Below are positions 31,438 to 41,033 of a stretch of DNA of 44,504 nucleotides, one piece after another. Under the pieces are notes generated by a model. That model had not been told where the DNA came from. It did not search any database and saw nothing but the letters and a program-made list of their open reading frames with translations. This DNA comes from an uncultured Oxalobacteraceae bacterium (GTDB lineage Bacteria > Pseudomonadota > Gammaproteobacteria > Burkholderiales > Burkholderiaceae), in NCBI GenBank assembly GCA_946480015.1, contig CAMLIL010000044.1, forward strand, positions 1 to 44,504, written 5' to 3'. A program made the translations under genes and the position numbers. Within the stretch, counting starts at the first letter, position 1, and every line of letters begins with the position of its first letter.

Positions 31438-34281
31438 TTACAGCTTGCCGCGGATGCCGATCTTGATGGTGCGGCCGTCATACTTGGCGTAGTCCATCCG
31501 GGTCGTCCTGCCGCTGCCGTACTTGCCGGTGGCGTCTTCGAAGTAGTCGTAGGCCAGGGTGTTCGACAGGTTCAGCGCATCGATCCGCAGCTCCAGGCTG
31601 TCGCTGATCTTGTAGCTGATACTGCCGTCCAGGTAGCCACGCGCCGCGCGCCAGCGGATCAGATCGTCGCCCAGGTTACGCGGGTTGTCGCCATGCAGCG
31701 AGCGGCCCTTGTAGTTGTACGACAGGCGCACCGCCAGCGGGCCTTTCTCGTAGTAGCCGGTCGCGCTGTAGGCATACTTCGGTACCGAGTTCACTTCGAT
31801 TTCCTGGCCGGCGTTGGTGATCCACTTGGCGCTGTTGAACGGGTTGATGTGGGTGTAGCTGGCCAGTGCGCCCAGACCGTTGAACGGCTCCGGCAGGAAG
31901 TTGAAGGCCTGCTGGTAAGCCAGCTCGAAGCCCTTCAGGGTCTGCTTGCCCGCGTTCGAATAGGTGCGCAGCTGCATCGGCAGGTTCGGATCGACCTTGC
32001 CGTTGGCGTCCTGGAAGATCGCGCCCAGGGCGGTATCGGGCAGGCCCAGTGCGCCGAAGGTGGTGTTGACGGTGCTCGACACCGTGGCATCGGTCAGGTC
32101 TTTCTTGAAGAGCGCGGCCGACAGCACGCTGCCCGGCTGGAAGTACCATTCCAGGCTGGTGTCCAGGTTCTTCGACTGCTGCGGACGCAGGCTTGGATTA
32201 CCCGCGGTGGCGGTGTTGTCGAACGGGTTCGGAATCACGGTCTGCGCGGCGATGATCGACAGCGATGCGCGCGAGATCGTCTTGCCCCACGAAGCACGCC
32301 ACATCAGGTTATCGGTGATGTCGAAGGCGGCGCTCATGGACGGCAGCACGTTGCTGTACGAACCCTGCTCGTTGTTCGGCGCGTACACCAGGCTGGTGCC
32401 CTGCTGCTTGAAGTTGTCGATGCCGGTTTCGGTCTTCGAGTAGCGCACGCCGGCGTTCAGGCGCAGCTCGTGGCCGGCCACATCGCCCCTGAAGTCCGAC
32501 TGGATGAAGGCGGTCGAGACCTTCTCCGTGGCGGTGAAGCTTTGCGCCGGGGTGAACGTGGCGTCGGTGTTGTACGCCAGCGGATCGAAGGTCGAGTAGG
32601 TGTAGTCGCGCGTGAAGGTGCCCCAGGCGTGCGGCCAGCCCGCGCCCATGTCGAGGTTGGAGATCGGCAGGGTGGTGGTCATGCCGTTGCGCATACCGGC
32701 ATTGCCAAGGGTGTTCAGCTTGGTGGTCATGGCCGCGCTGCCGTTGCGCTTGTGGATGCCCTTGGTGGTTTCCACGAAGACCGCTCCGCCCTTCAGGTGG
32801 CCAGTCCACGCACCCGGCAGGTCGTAGTCCCAGTCCGCCACCAGGCGGCCCTGCTTGCCCTTGTCGGTTTCGCGCGTCAGGCCGGTGTTGATGCCGAAGC
32901 CCGAGTAGTTGTTCACATCGGTGTAGCTGGCCGTCGACGACATCGATGGGTACACATGGTCCGAACCGTAGTCGATGGTCGAATCGACGCCGAAGATCTG
33001 GCCCGACAGGGTGTCCTGGTAGCTCTGCGCCTTGCTGCTGTTGCTGCTCAACTGGCCGGTGATGGCCAGCTTGCTGGTGGCTTTCCACTGGCCGTTCAGG
33101 GCCACGTAGCCGAACTTGGTCTCGTCGTCGCTGTAGGTGACGCCGCTGCTGTATGAGGTGTTGCCGAAGGTTCCGGTCAGCAGATTGGTGGCCGGATCGA
33201 TCTGCACATTGAGCGGCACCAGGCCGCTGTTGGCGCCCTGCCCGGCCGGCGCGGCGCGGTTGGTGGTCTTGCTGTTGCGGATCAGAATACCCATGTACAC
33301 CGAGTCGAAGCTGTTCTTGAGCTTCGAGTACATGGTGTCCAGGCTCAGATTCAGCTCGGGCGTCTTGTACTGCAGGGACGACACCAGGCCGTCGCGCGTA
33401 CGCTCGTTGGCTGAGCCGAAGTAGCGGTAGATGCGCGGCAGCAGCGCATTGTCGATCTGGTCACGGGTGTAGCCGGACAGGTTGGCGCGCGGATCGTCGT
33501 AGTCCAGCGCCAGCGCGAAGTTGCCCTTGACGGGATTCTGGCTGCCGCGTGCGGAGCTGTTGTAGCCGCCGGTCGCTTCGAAGCCGGACCGGTTGTTCAC
33601 GCTCGTCGAGTGCGAACCGCCCACCAGGAAGCCCCAATTGCCCCAAGTGTTGGAGAACAGGGCAAAGCCGGTCGGATCGGTCTTCTTCGACATCGTGTTG
33701 TACGAGGCGGAAGCGGCATAACGGATGGTGCGCTTGGGATTGTCGAAGGGACGTGGCGACTGCATATCGACCACGCCACCCAGGCCGCCTTCGCTCAGGT
33801 CGGCCATCGGCGACTTGTAGAAGTCCACGCGGCCGAACAGTTCGGAAGCGAACACGTCGTAGTTGAAGCCGCGCTGGGCATTGCCGATGCCGCCGGTGGA
33901 AGTGGTGTTGACCGGCGCGCCGTTCAAGGTGGTGACGGTGTACTCGGTGGGCAGACCGCGGATCGAGATGCGCTGGCCTTCGGCCGAGTTTTCGTCGCGG
34001 TTCAGGATCACGCCCGGCACGCGCTGCAGCGATTCGGCCACGTTCGCTTCGGGGAATTTGCCGATGTCTTCAGCCACGATCGAATCGCGCACGCCGATAG
34101 CCTGCTGCTTGAGGTTCAGCGCTTTCTGCAGGCTGGACCGGAAGCCGGTCACGGTCACCGTGGCGACCGGTCCGGCGTTGGCTGCGTCAGGCTGCGCGGG
34201 CGCTTCCTGGGCTGCCGCTTGGGAGCCATACATTGCCGACAGTGCTACAGGCAACAGCGTGGCTAGAATCTTTTTTTTCAT
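31438..34281 (-). CDS. TonB-dependent receptor (oligosaccharide uptake)
   Basis: A 947-residue outer-membrane receptor. A signal peptide is followed by a plug with VTVTGFRSSLQKALNLKQQAIGVRDSIVAEDIGKFPEANVAESLQRVPGV, the signature of the large TonB-dependent receptors used for carbohydrates in Xanthomonas and Caulobacter. The 22-strand barrel ends in aromatic-rich repeats (YDYFEDATGKYGSGR, GRTIKIGIRGKL). The start at 34281 is set by the signal peptide and an AGAGA just before it. It is first of a minus-strand operon with the hydrolase genes and is preceded by a LacI-type palindrome. The substrate is inferred from the neighbours: pectin-derived or galactose-containing oligosaccharides. Confidence 0.93.
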   Translation of the reverse strand: MKKKILATLLPVALSAMYGSQAAAQEAPAQPDAANAGPVATVTVTGFRSSLQKALNLKQQAIGVRDSIVAEDIGKFPEANVAESLQRVPGVILNRDENSAEGQRISIRGLPTEYTVTTLNGAPVNTTSTGGIGNAQRGFNYDVFASELFGRVDFYKSPMADLSEGGLGGVVDMQSPRPFDNPKRTIRYAASASYNTMSKKTDPTGFALFSNTWGNWGFLVGGSHSTSVNNRSGFEATGGYNSSARGSQNPVKGNFALALDYDDPRANLSGYTRDQIDNALLPRIYRYFGSANERTRDGLVSSLQYKTPELNLSLDTMYSKLKNSFDSVYMGILIRNSKTTNRAAPAGQGANSGLVPLNVQIDPATNLLTGTFGNTSYSSGVTYSDDETKFGYVALNGQWKATSKLAITGQLSSNSSKAQSYQDTLSGQIFGVDSTIDYGSDHVYPSMSSTASYTDVNNYSGFGINTGLTRETDKGKQGRLVADWDYDLPGAWTGHLKGGAVFVETTKGIHKRNGSAAMTTKLNTLGNAGMRNGMTTTLPISNLDMGAGWPHAWGTFTRDYTYSTFDPLAYNTDATFTPAQSFTATEKVSTAFIQSDFRGDVAGHELRLNAGVRYSKTETGIDNFKQQGTSLVYAPNNEQGSYSNVLPSMSAAFDITDNLMWRASWGKTISRASLSIIAAQTVIPNPFDNTATAGNPSLRPQQSKNLDTSLEWYFQPGSVLSAALFKKDLTDATVSSTVNTTFGALGLPDTALGAIFQDANGKVDPNLPMQLRTYSNAGKQTLKGFELAYQQAFNFLPEPFNGLGALASYTHINPFNSAKWITNAGQEIEVNSVPKYAYSATGYYEKGPLAVRLSYNYKGRSLHGDNPRNLGDDLIRWRAARGYLDGSISYKISDSLELRIDALNLSNTLAYDYFEDATGKYGSGRTTRMDYAKYDGRTIKIGIRGKL

Positions 34282-34335
34282 TGTCTCTCTCCGTGTGAAC
34301 TCCAACGTCCATTCAGCGACCCATGCTGTGAACAT

Positions 34336-34351
34336 ATGGTCACGTTACCAT
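34336..34351. promoter_or_regulatory. LacI-type operator ahead of the receptor gene
   Basis: ATGGTCACGTTACCAT is a 16-bp CG-centred palindrome with one mismatched pair, 54 bases before the receptor's start. It shares the TGGTNNC half-site with 34455-34472. Confidence 0.7.
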
Positions 34352-34454
34352 GAGTCCACAATTTTGCAACTCGTCAATATTCGTAATTTTTAAAATAATC
34401 ATCTAAGCGATTGAATTGCAAAGAAAAAATCAAGAGCAAATTTATTTTCACGAA

Positions 34455-34472
34455 TGTGGTATCGTGACCACA
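34455..34472. promoter_or_regulatory. LacI-type operator ahead of the regulator gene
   Basis: TGTGGTATCGTGACCACA is an 18-bp CG-centred palindrome with two mismatched pairs, 86 bases before the LacI-family gene. It is probably the autoregulatory counterpart of the receptor operator. Confidence 0.7.
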
Positions 34473-34558
34473 CCGTAGTGCCTCCGCGATAGAAATTTGC
34501 TGCACAACATTTTCTCGAAGGCACTACAATCTGCCTATCCGAGCATCGTGGAATCTCC

Positions 34559-35590
34559 ATGCGTAAAGCGAGCAAATTAAGTGAAGTGGCCAAGCTGGCC
34601 GGCGTGTCGCCGATTACCGCCTCGCGCGCCATCCGCGGCGTCGGCTATGTGTCGGAAGCGGCGCGCGCGCGCATCATGGAAGCGGCGGCCAGCCTGAACT
34701 ACACGCCGGACCTGCTGGCGCGCCGCATGCGCGGCGACAAGAGCAACCTGATCGGCGTATTCGTCAACAACTACGGTTCCGTGGTGCTGCACGAAATCAT
34801 CCGCACCATCAGCGACAACGCGCGCCAGAAAGGCTACGACCTGATCGTCTTCAATGCCGAGCGCTTCGACCGGCCCGGCCGCATCGAAACCTGCGAAATG
34901 CTCAGCAAGCTGTGCGACGGCCTGCTGCTGCTGCTGCCGAACGTGAACGACGGTTACCTCGACCTGGTCAACCAGCAGCGCTTTCCCTGCGTGCTGGTCA
35001 ACTTCGACGCCAAGCCGATGAACGTGCCGGTGGTGGCGGTGGAAAACCGCATTGGCGCGCGCACCGCCGTCGAGCACCTGCTCGAACTGGGCCACCGCCG
35101 CATCGGCTTCATTGCCGGCACCAACGGCACCGGCCAGAGCGGCGAGCGCCACCAGGGTTATCTGGAAGCGCTGGCCGCGGCCGGGGTGGCAGTCGATCCC
35201 GCGCTGTGCGTGGAAGGCGCCTTTACCCAGACCGGCGGCTATTCGGCCACCGAACAGCTGCTGGCGCTGGCCGAACCACCCAGCGCAATCTTCTCGGCCA
35301 ACGACGAGATGGCCTTCGGCGCCATCGACGCGATCAGCAGCAAAGGGCTGTCGGTGCCGGACGACATTTCGGTGGTCGGCTTCGACGACATCCCGACCTC
35401 CAGCTATGTGTTCCCCAAGCTGACCACCATGCGCCAGCCGTACACCTCGATGGCCGAGCGCGCGGTCGACGAAGTGATCGACCTCATTCAGGGCAAGGAA
35501 TTCAGCGACCGCAAAATCTCGTTCCCGATGCAGCTGATGCTGCGCGCTTCCACCGCGCCGCTGGCCAAGCGCAAACCCGGCCTGGCGTAA
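34559..35590 (+). CDS. LacI-family transcriptional regulator
   Basis: A 343-residue LacI/GalR regulator: HTH at about 6-27 ([22 protein letters not shown]), hinge helix ([13 protein letters not shown]), then a periplasmic-binding-protein-like effector domain ([89 protein letters not shown]). It is divergent from the receptor-hydrolase operon and 15 bases ahead of an MFS gene. Two related CG-centred palindromes lie in the shared 277-base gap. It probably represses both units until a galactose- or uronate-type sugar appears; which one is unknown. Confidence 0.92.
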   Translation: MRKASKLSEVAKLAGVSPITASRAIRGVGYVSEAARARIMEAAASLNYTPDLLARRMRGDKSNLIGVFVNNYGSVVLHEIIRTISDNARQKGYDLIVFNAERFDRPGRIETCEMLSKLCDGLLLLLPNVNDGYLDLVNQQRFPCVLVNFDAKPMNVPVVAVENRIGARTAVEHLLELGHRRIGFIAGTNGTGQSGERHQGYLEALAAAGVAVDPALCVEGAFTQTGGYSATEQLLALAEPPSAIFSANDEMAFGAIDAISSKGLSVPDDISVVGFDDIPTSSYVFPKLTTMRQPYTSMAERAVDEVIDLIQGKEFSDRKISFPMQLMLRASTAPLAKRKPGLA

Positions 35591-35605
35591 GCCGCCGGTC
35601 CCGCC

Positions 35606-36946
35606 ATGAGCCGAAGCCTGCCCGCGTGGTCGCAGCGCGCGCTGCCGCTGTCGGCGGCGGGCCTGCTGGCGGTCTTCTTCTGGCTGATGGTGGGCGACCT
35701 GGGCATCGCCATCCGCGACCGCGCCGCCCTGCCCTCCGGACTGGATTTCCTGCGCCGTCATGGCGCTTCCGACACCACCACCTCGCTGCTGGTGGTCACC
35801 ATTCCGGCCCTGCTCAGCGTACTGCTGGTGCCCTTCGTCGGCTACCACTCCGACCGCCACCGCGGGCGCTGGGGCCGGCGCCGCCCCTTCCTGCTGGCCG
35901 CCGCACCGGTCGGCGCGGCCGCCATGATCGGACTGGCCTTCTCGCCCACGCTGGGGCAATGGACCGATGCGCTGCTGGGCGCCATGTCGCCCGGCCTGGA
36001 CGTGTGCAACCTGGCCTTCTTCTGCCTGTTCTGGACCCTGTTCGAATGCGCGTCGATCACCACCGCCGCGCTGTTCGCCGGCCAGGTCAACGATGTCGTG
36101 CCCAGCCCCTTCCTGGGGCGCTTTTATGCGCTCATCCGGGCCGTCAGCCTGAGCGTGGGCATCGGCTTCAATACCTTGGCGTTCGCGCTCCTTGACCACT
36201 ACCTGTTCGAGATCCTGATCGCCATCGGCCTGCTGTTCAGCATTCCGGTGGTGCTGATGTGCATGATGCTGCGCGAGCCGCCCCGGCTCGATCCGCCGCC
36301 GGGCGGGCGCAGCCAATCGCTGCTGGTGCCGCGCGCGCATATCCTGGAATGCTTCGCGCAGCGCTCCATGCTGTGGACTTTCGCGGCTTTCATGTGCGCC
36401 GGCGTGACCTTCAACCCCTTCAACACCTTTTGCCAGTACTACGCGCAGGTGTCGGGCATCTCCAAGGCCGCGCTGGGAACCATGACGGCGACCGGCTATG
36501 CGATCTCGATCGCCAGCGCGATCGGCATCGGCTGGATGGTCGACCGCTTCGGCGCGGTGCGCATGTCGGCCCTGCTGATGGGCGCCTACCTGCTGGCCGC
36601 CGGCTGCGGCTTGCTCTGGCTGCACGACGCCTTTACGTTCCGCCTGTTCTTCCTCGCCCACGTGATCCTGTCAGGGGCATATTTCACCGCCGCCGCGTCG
36701 ATGCCGATGGCGCTGTTCCCCAACGACCGCTTCGTGCAGTTCAATTCCACCAAGGACCTGATGGTCGCCGTCGCCGGCATCGTGGTGAGCAGTTTGCAGG
36801 GGCCGCTGCTGGACCTGTCCGGCCACAACTACCGCCTCACCCTGCTCAGCGCGGCGGTGTTTTCGCTGCTGTGCGTGCTGTGCCTGACGCGCTGCCGAGA
36901 GAAGGTAAAAGCAGACGTTCCGGATGGGTGGTCAACGGGAAGATAA
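35606..36946 (+). CDS. MFS transporter (sugar/oligosaccharide)
   Basis: A 446-residue protein with about 12 membrane helices. The loop after helix 2 reads YHSDRHRGRWGRRRPFLLAAAP, close to the MFS/GPH pattern D-R-x-G-R-R-(R/K). Charged central loop RSQSLLVPRAHILECF and GYAISIASAIGIGWMVDRFGAVRMSALLMG mark the second half. It shares a transcript with the LacI-family regulator, so it probably imports the mono- or disaccharides set free by the neighbouring hydrolases. The substrate is inferred from context only. It could be a sugar-cation symporter of the GPH group. Confidence 0.85.
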   Translation: MSRSLPAWSQRALPLSAAGLLAVFFWLMVGDLGIAIRDRAALPSGLDFLRRHGASDTTTSLLVVTIPALLSVLLVPFVGYHSDRHRGRWGRRRPFLLAAAPVGAAAMIGLAFSPTLGQWTDALLGAMSPGLDVCNLAFFCLFWTLFECASITTAALFAGQVNDVVPSPFLGRFYALIRAVSLSVGIGFNTLAFALLDHYLFEILIAIGLLFSIPVVLMCMMLREPPRLDPPPGGRSQSLLVPRAHILECFAQRSMLWTFAAFMCAGVTFNPFNTFCQYYAQVSGISKAALGTMTATGYAISIASAIGIGWMVDRFGAVRMSALLMGAYLLAAGCGLLWLHDAFTFRLFFLAHVILSGAYFTAAASMPMALFPNDRFVQFNSTKDLMVAVAGIVVSSLQGPLLDLSGHNYRLTLLSAAVFSLLCVLCLTRCREKVKADVPDGWSTGR

Positions 36947-36951
36947 ACCAA

Positions 36952-37003
36952 GCGTCGCCCCCCGCATTCGCGAGGGCGGACTCGCGCGCACGCGGGGACG
37001 ACG
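36952..37003. repeat. Dispersed palindrome, third site
   Basis: CGTCGCCCCCCGC and GCGGGGACGACG form the outer stem, and CGAGGGCGGACTCG sits inside. The core CCCCCCGC-TTCGCGAGGGCG recurs at 26039-26061. It separates the MFS gene from the convergent M16 gene and may also terminate transcription. Confidence 0.6.
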
Positions 37004-37034
37004 GCCGCGCACGGTGTGCGAGGCCGGCCTTCGA

Positions 37035-39761
37035 TTACGGCGCGGCGCCTGCGCCCACACCCTTGGCGGCGTCGCCCACGATAAACACCGACATGCGCGC
37101 CGGATCGACCGCCTTGCGGAAGGCGGCGTTGACCTGCTCCACGGTCAGCCTGCCGATGGCGTCGTCGATCTTCTGCTCCCAGGCGAAGGTCTTGCCGGTG
37201 TACAGGTTCAAGGCCCATTTGTCGGCCACCGCCCGGTCCTGCGCACGGGCCTGCTGCGCCAGTTGCAGCAAGCCGCTCTTGGCGCCGGCCAATTCCTCGG
37301 CCGTGAAGCCCGACTTGAGTGCGCGGTCGAGCTCTTCGCGCACCGCCGCCGACAGCTTGTTCATGTTCTGCGGCGCGGCGATGGCGTCGATGGTGAAGCT
37401 GCTGGCACGGTCCTGGTCAGGCACGTTCACGCCCGAACCGGCGCCGTACGACAGCCCATCCTTCTGGCGGACGCGGTCCATCAGGCGCGACTTGAGCCCG
37501 CCGCTGCCGAAGATGTAATTGGCCGCCATCAGCGCCGGATAGTCGGGATCGTCCTTGGCCATATCGACGTCGATGCGCGCGCTGTAGCTGGCGTTTTCCT
37601 TGTCCGGCGTGTTCAGCGTCTCGGTCTTGGCCGTCACGTCGAAGTTCTTCCAGTCCAGGCGCTTGTAGGGCGCGCGGCTCTTCCAGTCGCCGAACACTTC
37701 CCGCGTCACCGCCGCCACCTGATCGGCGTCGAAGTCGCCCACCACCGCCAGGTCGCCTTGCGAAGCGCCGTAGAAATCGTGGTGATAGGCCTTCACGTCG
37801 GCCAGGGTGATCGCCTTGAAGGCGGCGATGTCCTCGTCGATCGTACTGGCGGCGCGCGGGTCGCCCTTCGGATAGTGGTTGAAGTGCAGGTTCTTGGCGC
37901 GCTGGGCAACCACCTGCGGCTCGTTGCGGCCAGCTTCGGTACCGACGATCATTTGCTGGCGCAGCTGCTCGAATTCGCTCTCGGGGAAGCTCGGCTCCTT
38001 GAGCATGTGGCCGAACAGGCGCAGGGCCGCCGGCAAATGCTCGCGCGTGGTGGTGAAGCTGTACAGGCTGCCCTGGATTTTGAGCTTGGTCATTTCGTCG
38101 GCCAGCTGTTCGCGCGTGTAGCGGCTGGTGCCGCGGTCGAGCATCATGCCGGCCATCCATCCCGCGCGGGATCGCCCGAACAGGCTCTTTTCGTCGCCCC
38201 AATGCAGATTCAGGCGAACGGAGACCATGGCGCCCCGGGTCTTCTTGGGCAGCAGCGCCAGATTGAGACCGCCCACCTTGCTCAGGCGGGTGCGCTTGTC
38301 GATGTTGGCCGGCGCCGGGTCGAAGTCTTCGCCAGCCTGCACGATGGCGCTGTTGGTGTAGCCGGCCAGGGCCTGGGCGGCGCTCGGCGCGGCGGCGATT
38401 TCCACGCGCGACACGTCGTCGTCGGGCAGGAAGTTACCGGCCACGCGGCTGGTCTTCTTCAGGTAGCGCGCTGCCACGTCGGCCACCTGCTGCGGCGTCA
38501 CCTTGGCGTACTGGTCGCGGTTGTAGAAGAAGGTGCGCCAGTCGCCCAGCGCGATGGCGTTCGACAGCGCCACGCCGACCTGCTCAGGGTCGTTGATCAT
38601 CTTCTCGATGGAGTTGGCGGCCTGGCGCTGCGCGCGCTGCACTTCCTCCGCGGTCGGCGGCTGCTTGCCGAAGCTTTCGGCGGCGGCGATCATGACGTCG
38701 CGCACCGGGTCGATGACGTCGCCCTTCTTGACCACCGCGCCCAGCAGATGCAGGCCCGGCTCGGCGCCGTTTATATTAAAGCTGAAGGTTTGTACCGCCT
38801 TGCCGGGCACCACCAGCTGCTTGTGCAGGCGGCCATTGGGGTTGTCGCCCAGGATACTGGACAGCACACCGAGCGCGGGTGCGTCGGCGTGCATTTCGGC
38901 CGGAATCTTGTAGGCCAGCGCCACCAGTTGGAAGTCGCCCTTGCGGCGCACGGTGAAGCTGCGCTCGCCGTCCTGGGCCGGTTCGACGGTCCAGAATTCG
39001 GGCAAGGTGCGCTTGGGCTTGGGCACGGCGGCAAAGGCGGTGGTGATCCAGTTAAGCGTCTTGGCGGCGTCGAACTTGCCGGCCACCAGCAGTACGGCAT
39101 TGTCCGGCTGATACCAGGTGCGGTAGAACTGTTGCAGGTTCTCGATGCGCACATGCTCGATGTCGCTGCGGTTGCCGATGGTCGAGTGGCCGTTGGCGTG
39201 CCAGTCGAACGAGATGTTCTGCAGGCGCTTGAACAGCACATTGACGGGGCTGTTCTCGCCCATTTCGAATTCGTTGCGCACGACCGTCATTTCCGAGTCG
39301 AGGTCCTTGCGCGCCACGAAGGAACGCGCCATGCGCGCCGCCTCCATGCCGATCGCCCATTTCAGGTTGTCGTCGTCGGCCTTGAAGCTCTCGTAGTAAT
39401 TGGTGCGGTCGGTGCTGGTGGTGCCGTTGAAACGCATGCCGCGCGTGGAGAACTGCTTGGTGATGTCGGTGTAGCCGGTGGCGCCTTTGAACAGCAGGTG
39501 TTCGAGCAGGTGGGCCATGCCGGACTCGCCGTAGTTCTCATGACGCGAACCGACCAGGTAAGTCATGTTGACCGTGACGGTGGGCTTGGACGCGTCCGGG
39601 AACAGCAGCACCTTGAGGCCGTTGGGCAGGCGGTATTCGGTAATGCCTTCCATCGACGGGCCCTGGGTCACGCCTTTGGGCAGGTCCAGCGCCAGCGCGT
39701 TGCCGCCGCACAGGATGGCTACGGCGCACATCAGCGCGCTGGGTTTATGCATACGGATCAT
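37035..39761 (-). CDS. M16 zinc metallopeptidase (double-domain, periplasmic)
   Basis: A 908-residue pitrilysin-family protein made of two M16 halves. The active N-terminal half has the inverted zinc motif H84-L-L-E87-H88 and the third ligand E164 in VVRNEFE. The second half (from about residue 480, GLNLALLPKKTRGAMVSVRLNLHWGDEKSLFGRSRAG) lacks the motif, as usual. A signal peptide (ALMCAVAILCGGNALA) sends it to the periplasm. GAGGA is 6 bases before the ATG. It degrades peptides; the physiological substrate is unknown. It is a single gene, convergent with the MFS gene. Confidence 0.93.
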   Translation of the reverse strand: MIRMHKPSALMCAVAILCGGNALALDLPKGVTQGPSMEGITEYRLPNGLKVLLFPDASKPTVTVNMTYLVGSRHENYGESGMAHLLEHLLFKGATGYTDITKQFSTRGMRFNGTTSTDRTNYYESFKADDDNLKWAIGMEAARMARSFVARKDLDSEMTVVRNEFEMGENSPVNVLFKRLQNISFDWHANGHSTIGNRSDIEHVRIENLQQFYRTWYQPDNAVLLVAGKFDAAKTLNWITTAFAAVPKPKRTLPEFWTVEPAQDGERSFTVRRKGDFQLVALAYKIPAEMHADAPALGVLSSILGDNPNGRLHKQLVVPGKAVQTFSFNINGAEPGLHLLGAVVKKGDVIDPVRDVMIAAAESFGKQPPTAEEVQRAQRQAANSIEKMINDPEQVGVALSNAIALGDWRTFFYNRDQYAKVTPQQVADVAARYLKKTSRVAGNFLPDDDVSRVEIAAAPSAAQALAGYTNSAIVQAGEDFDPAPANIDKRTRLSKVGGLNLALLPKKTRGAMVSVRLNLHWGDEKSLFGRSRAGWMAGMMLDRGTSRYTREQLADEMTKLKIQGSLYSFTTTREHLPAALRLFGHMLKEPSFPESEFEQLRQQMIVGTEAGRNEPQVVAQRAKNLHFNHYPKGDPRAASTIDEDIAAFKAITLADVKAYHHDFYGASQGDLAVVGDFDADQVAAVTREVFGDWKSRAPYKRLDWKNFDVTAKTETLNTPDKENASYSARIDVDMAKDDPDYPALMAANYIFGSGGLKSRLMDRVRQKDGLSYGAGSGVNVPDQDRASSFTIDAIAAPQNMNKLSAAVREELDRALKSGFTAEELAGAKSGLLQLAQQARAQDRAVADKWALNLYTGKTFAWEQKIDDAIGRLTVEQVNAAFRKAVDPARMSVFIVGDAAKGVGAGAAP

Positions 39762-39944
39762 GCGGTCCTCATTTAGGAAAAAAAGTTTTGGATATGTATG
39801 TTTATTATTACTCAGGCAATTTCGCTTGGCGCCTTGAAAATATCACCAAGATGAATATCGATAATACGCCGGAGTGATAAATCCTGCCAATAACTTTTTA
39901 TGCATAGGCGATCATCCCGGCAAATCATAAAAGCAACACCTCAA

Positions 39945-39972
39945 TTGCCAATGTTAATCCTTCGGATATAAT
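39945..39972 (+). promoter_or_regulatory. Sigma-70 promoter of the outer-membrane barrel gene
   Basis: TTGCCA (39945-39950), a 16-base spacer, TATAAT (39967-39972). The leader would be about 55 bases. The region 39762-39944 holds AT-rich sequence without further recognisable features. Confidence 0.7.
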
Positions 39973-40033
39973 ACCGCTGCGCTGTCAATGAGAGAGACCG
40001 CGCCTGTGCATATAAACTTTTAAATAGGCTCAC

Positions 40034-40573
40034 ATGAAAACCAAATTGATCGTCGCATTGATCGCGGCTAGCGCCGCTTCGTTCGCCCAGGCACAAGCCT
40101 ACATCGGCGCCAATGTCGGCCGCGCCGAACTGAAGGCAGATATCTCCGGTCTGCCTTCGGCCAAGGATTCCGCCACCGCCGCCAAGCTGTACGGCGGCTA
40201 TCAGTTCAACCCGACCTTCGGTGTTGAGGGCGGCTACAATTACCTGGGCAAAGGCGAGTTGAACAACGGCCCGTCCATCTCCGGCAAGCCGGAATCGATC
40301 TACGTTGCCGGCACCGCCACCGTGCCTGTCAATCAGGAATTCGCTGTGTTCGCCAAGGTTGGCGCCGCCCGCAGCCGCACCAAACTCAATGTCAACGGTA
40401 ACAACTTCAACGAATACCACAACACCGCGCTGATCGGCATCGGTGCTTCGTATGCATTGACCAAAGATATCGTCGGCGTGGTGGAATACGAAAACTTCGG
40501 CAAAATCGTCAAAGACGACGGTGGCATCCTGAAAGCCAATCTGATTTCTTTCGGCGTGCGCTACAAATTCTGA
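40034..40573 (+). CDS. Small outer-membrane beta-barrel protein
   Basis: A 179-residue protein with a clear signal peptide (MKTKLIVALIAASAASFAQA) and eight-strand barrel features of the OmpA/OmpX type: AYIGANVGRAELKA, KLYGGYQFNPTFGVEGGYNYLG, IYVAGTATVPVNQEFAVFAKVGAA, IGIGASYALTKDIVGVVEYENFG and a terminal strand with F last (LISFGVRYKF), the signal read by BamA. No peptidoglycan-binding domain follows. It has its own promoter and terminator. It is probably a structural or surface-contact protein; the ligand is unknown. Confidence 0.88.
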   Translation: MKTKLIVALIAASAASFAQAQAYIGANVGRAELKADISGLPSAKDSATAAKLYGGYQFNPTFGVEGGYNYLGKGELNNGPSISGKPESIYVAGTATVPVNQEFAVFAKVGAARSRTKLNVNGNNFNEYHNTALIGIGASYALTKDIVGVVEYENFGKIVKDDGGILKANLISFGVRYKF

Positions 40574-40591
40574 TTCCCACCCGGATCGAAT

Positions 40592-40620
40592 AAAAAAACC
40601 GGCCTTGTGCCGGTTTTTTT
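40592..40620 (+). terminator. Intrinsic terminator
   Basis: Seven A, CCGGC, loop CTTGT, GCCGG, seven T, 18 bases after the outer-membrane protein gene. Confidence 0.9.
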
Positions 40621-40725
40621 ATATGCATGCATATCCGGATAATACTCCGGACCGCCGCTTCGCATAATTGCAACGGTGCCCGTCCCCGAGTCATGATATA
40701 AAGGCAAAGAGACCGGGAGAACTAC

Positions 40726-40950
40726 ATGGAAAACATGGATGACAACGAACGCCGCGGGGAAGACCGCCGCCAGGACCACGAGACCGCCGCCCAGGTGAAC
40801 GAAGCGAGCGCACTCAAGCGTGCCTTTGGCAGCGACGCCGCCGAACGTTTCCTCAAACTGCGCGGGATTAACGACGAGGTCGCGCGCGAAGCGCTGCTGG
40901 AAAATTACGACCGGCGCCAGCAGGTGCGGCGCGCCCGTTCCGCCAGCTGA
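40726..40950 (+). CDS. Small charged hypothetical protein (74 aa)
   Basis: A 74-residue, very hydrophilic protein (MENMDDNERRGEDRRQDHE at the start; the end is ENYDRRQQVRRARSAS). GGGAGA precedes the ATG and a TATAAA box lies near 40696. The central part FGSDAAERFLKLRGINDEVAREALL is helical and looks like a short fold conserved for partner binding. There is no signal peptide, and the family is not recognised. Codon use matches the backbone. Confidence 0.6.
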   Translation: MENMDDNERRGEDRRQDHETAAQVNEASALKRAFGSDAAERFLKLRGINDEVAREALLENYDRRQQVRRARSAS

Positions 40951-41033
40951 GCGGCAGGCCATTGGCGCGCCCAATCGCGCGCCACGATGGCTGAACAATG
41001 GTTATTCTTTAGATAACTAAACTAAGGAACACC

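Noticed and set aside
30280..33156. 958-codon open frame on the plus strand
   Set aside because: Antisense to the GH88-type and TonB-dependent receptor genes. Composition is the Arg/Gln/His-rich type expected of a shadow frame.
34577..36661. 694-codon open frame on the minus strand
   Set aside because: Antisense to the LacI-family and MFS genes; repetitive Gln/Arg/His composition.
36924..39776. 950-codon open frame on the plus strand
   Set aside because: Antisense to the M16 peptidase gene, which has an intact zinc site and signal peptide.
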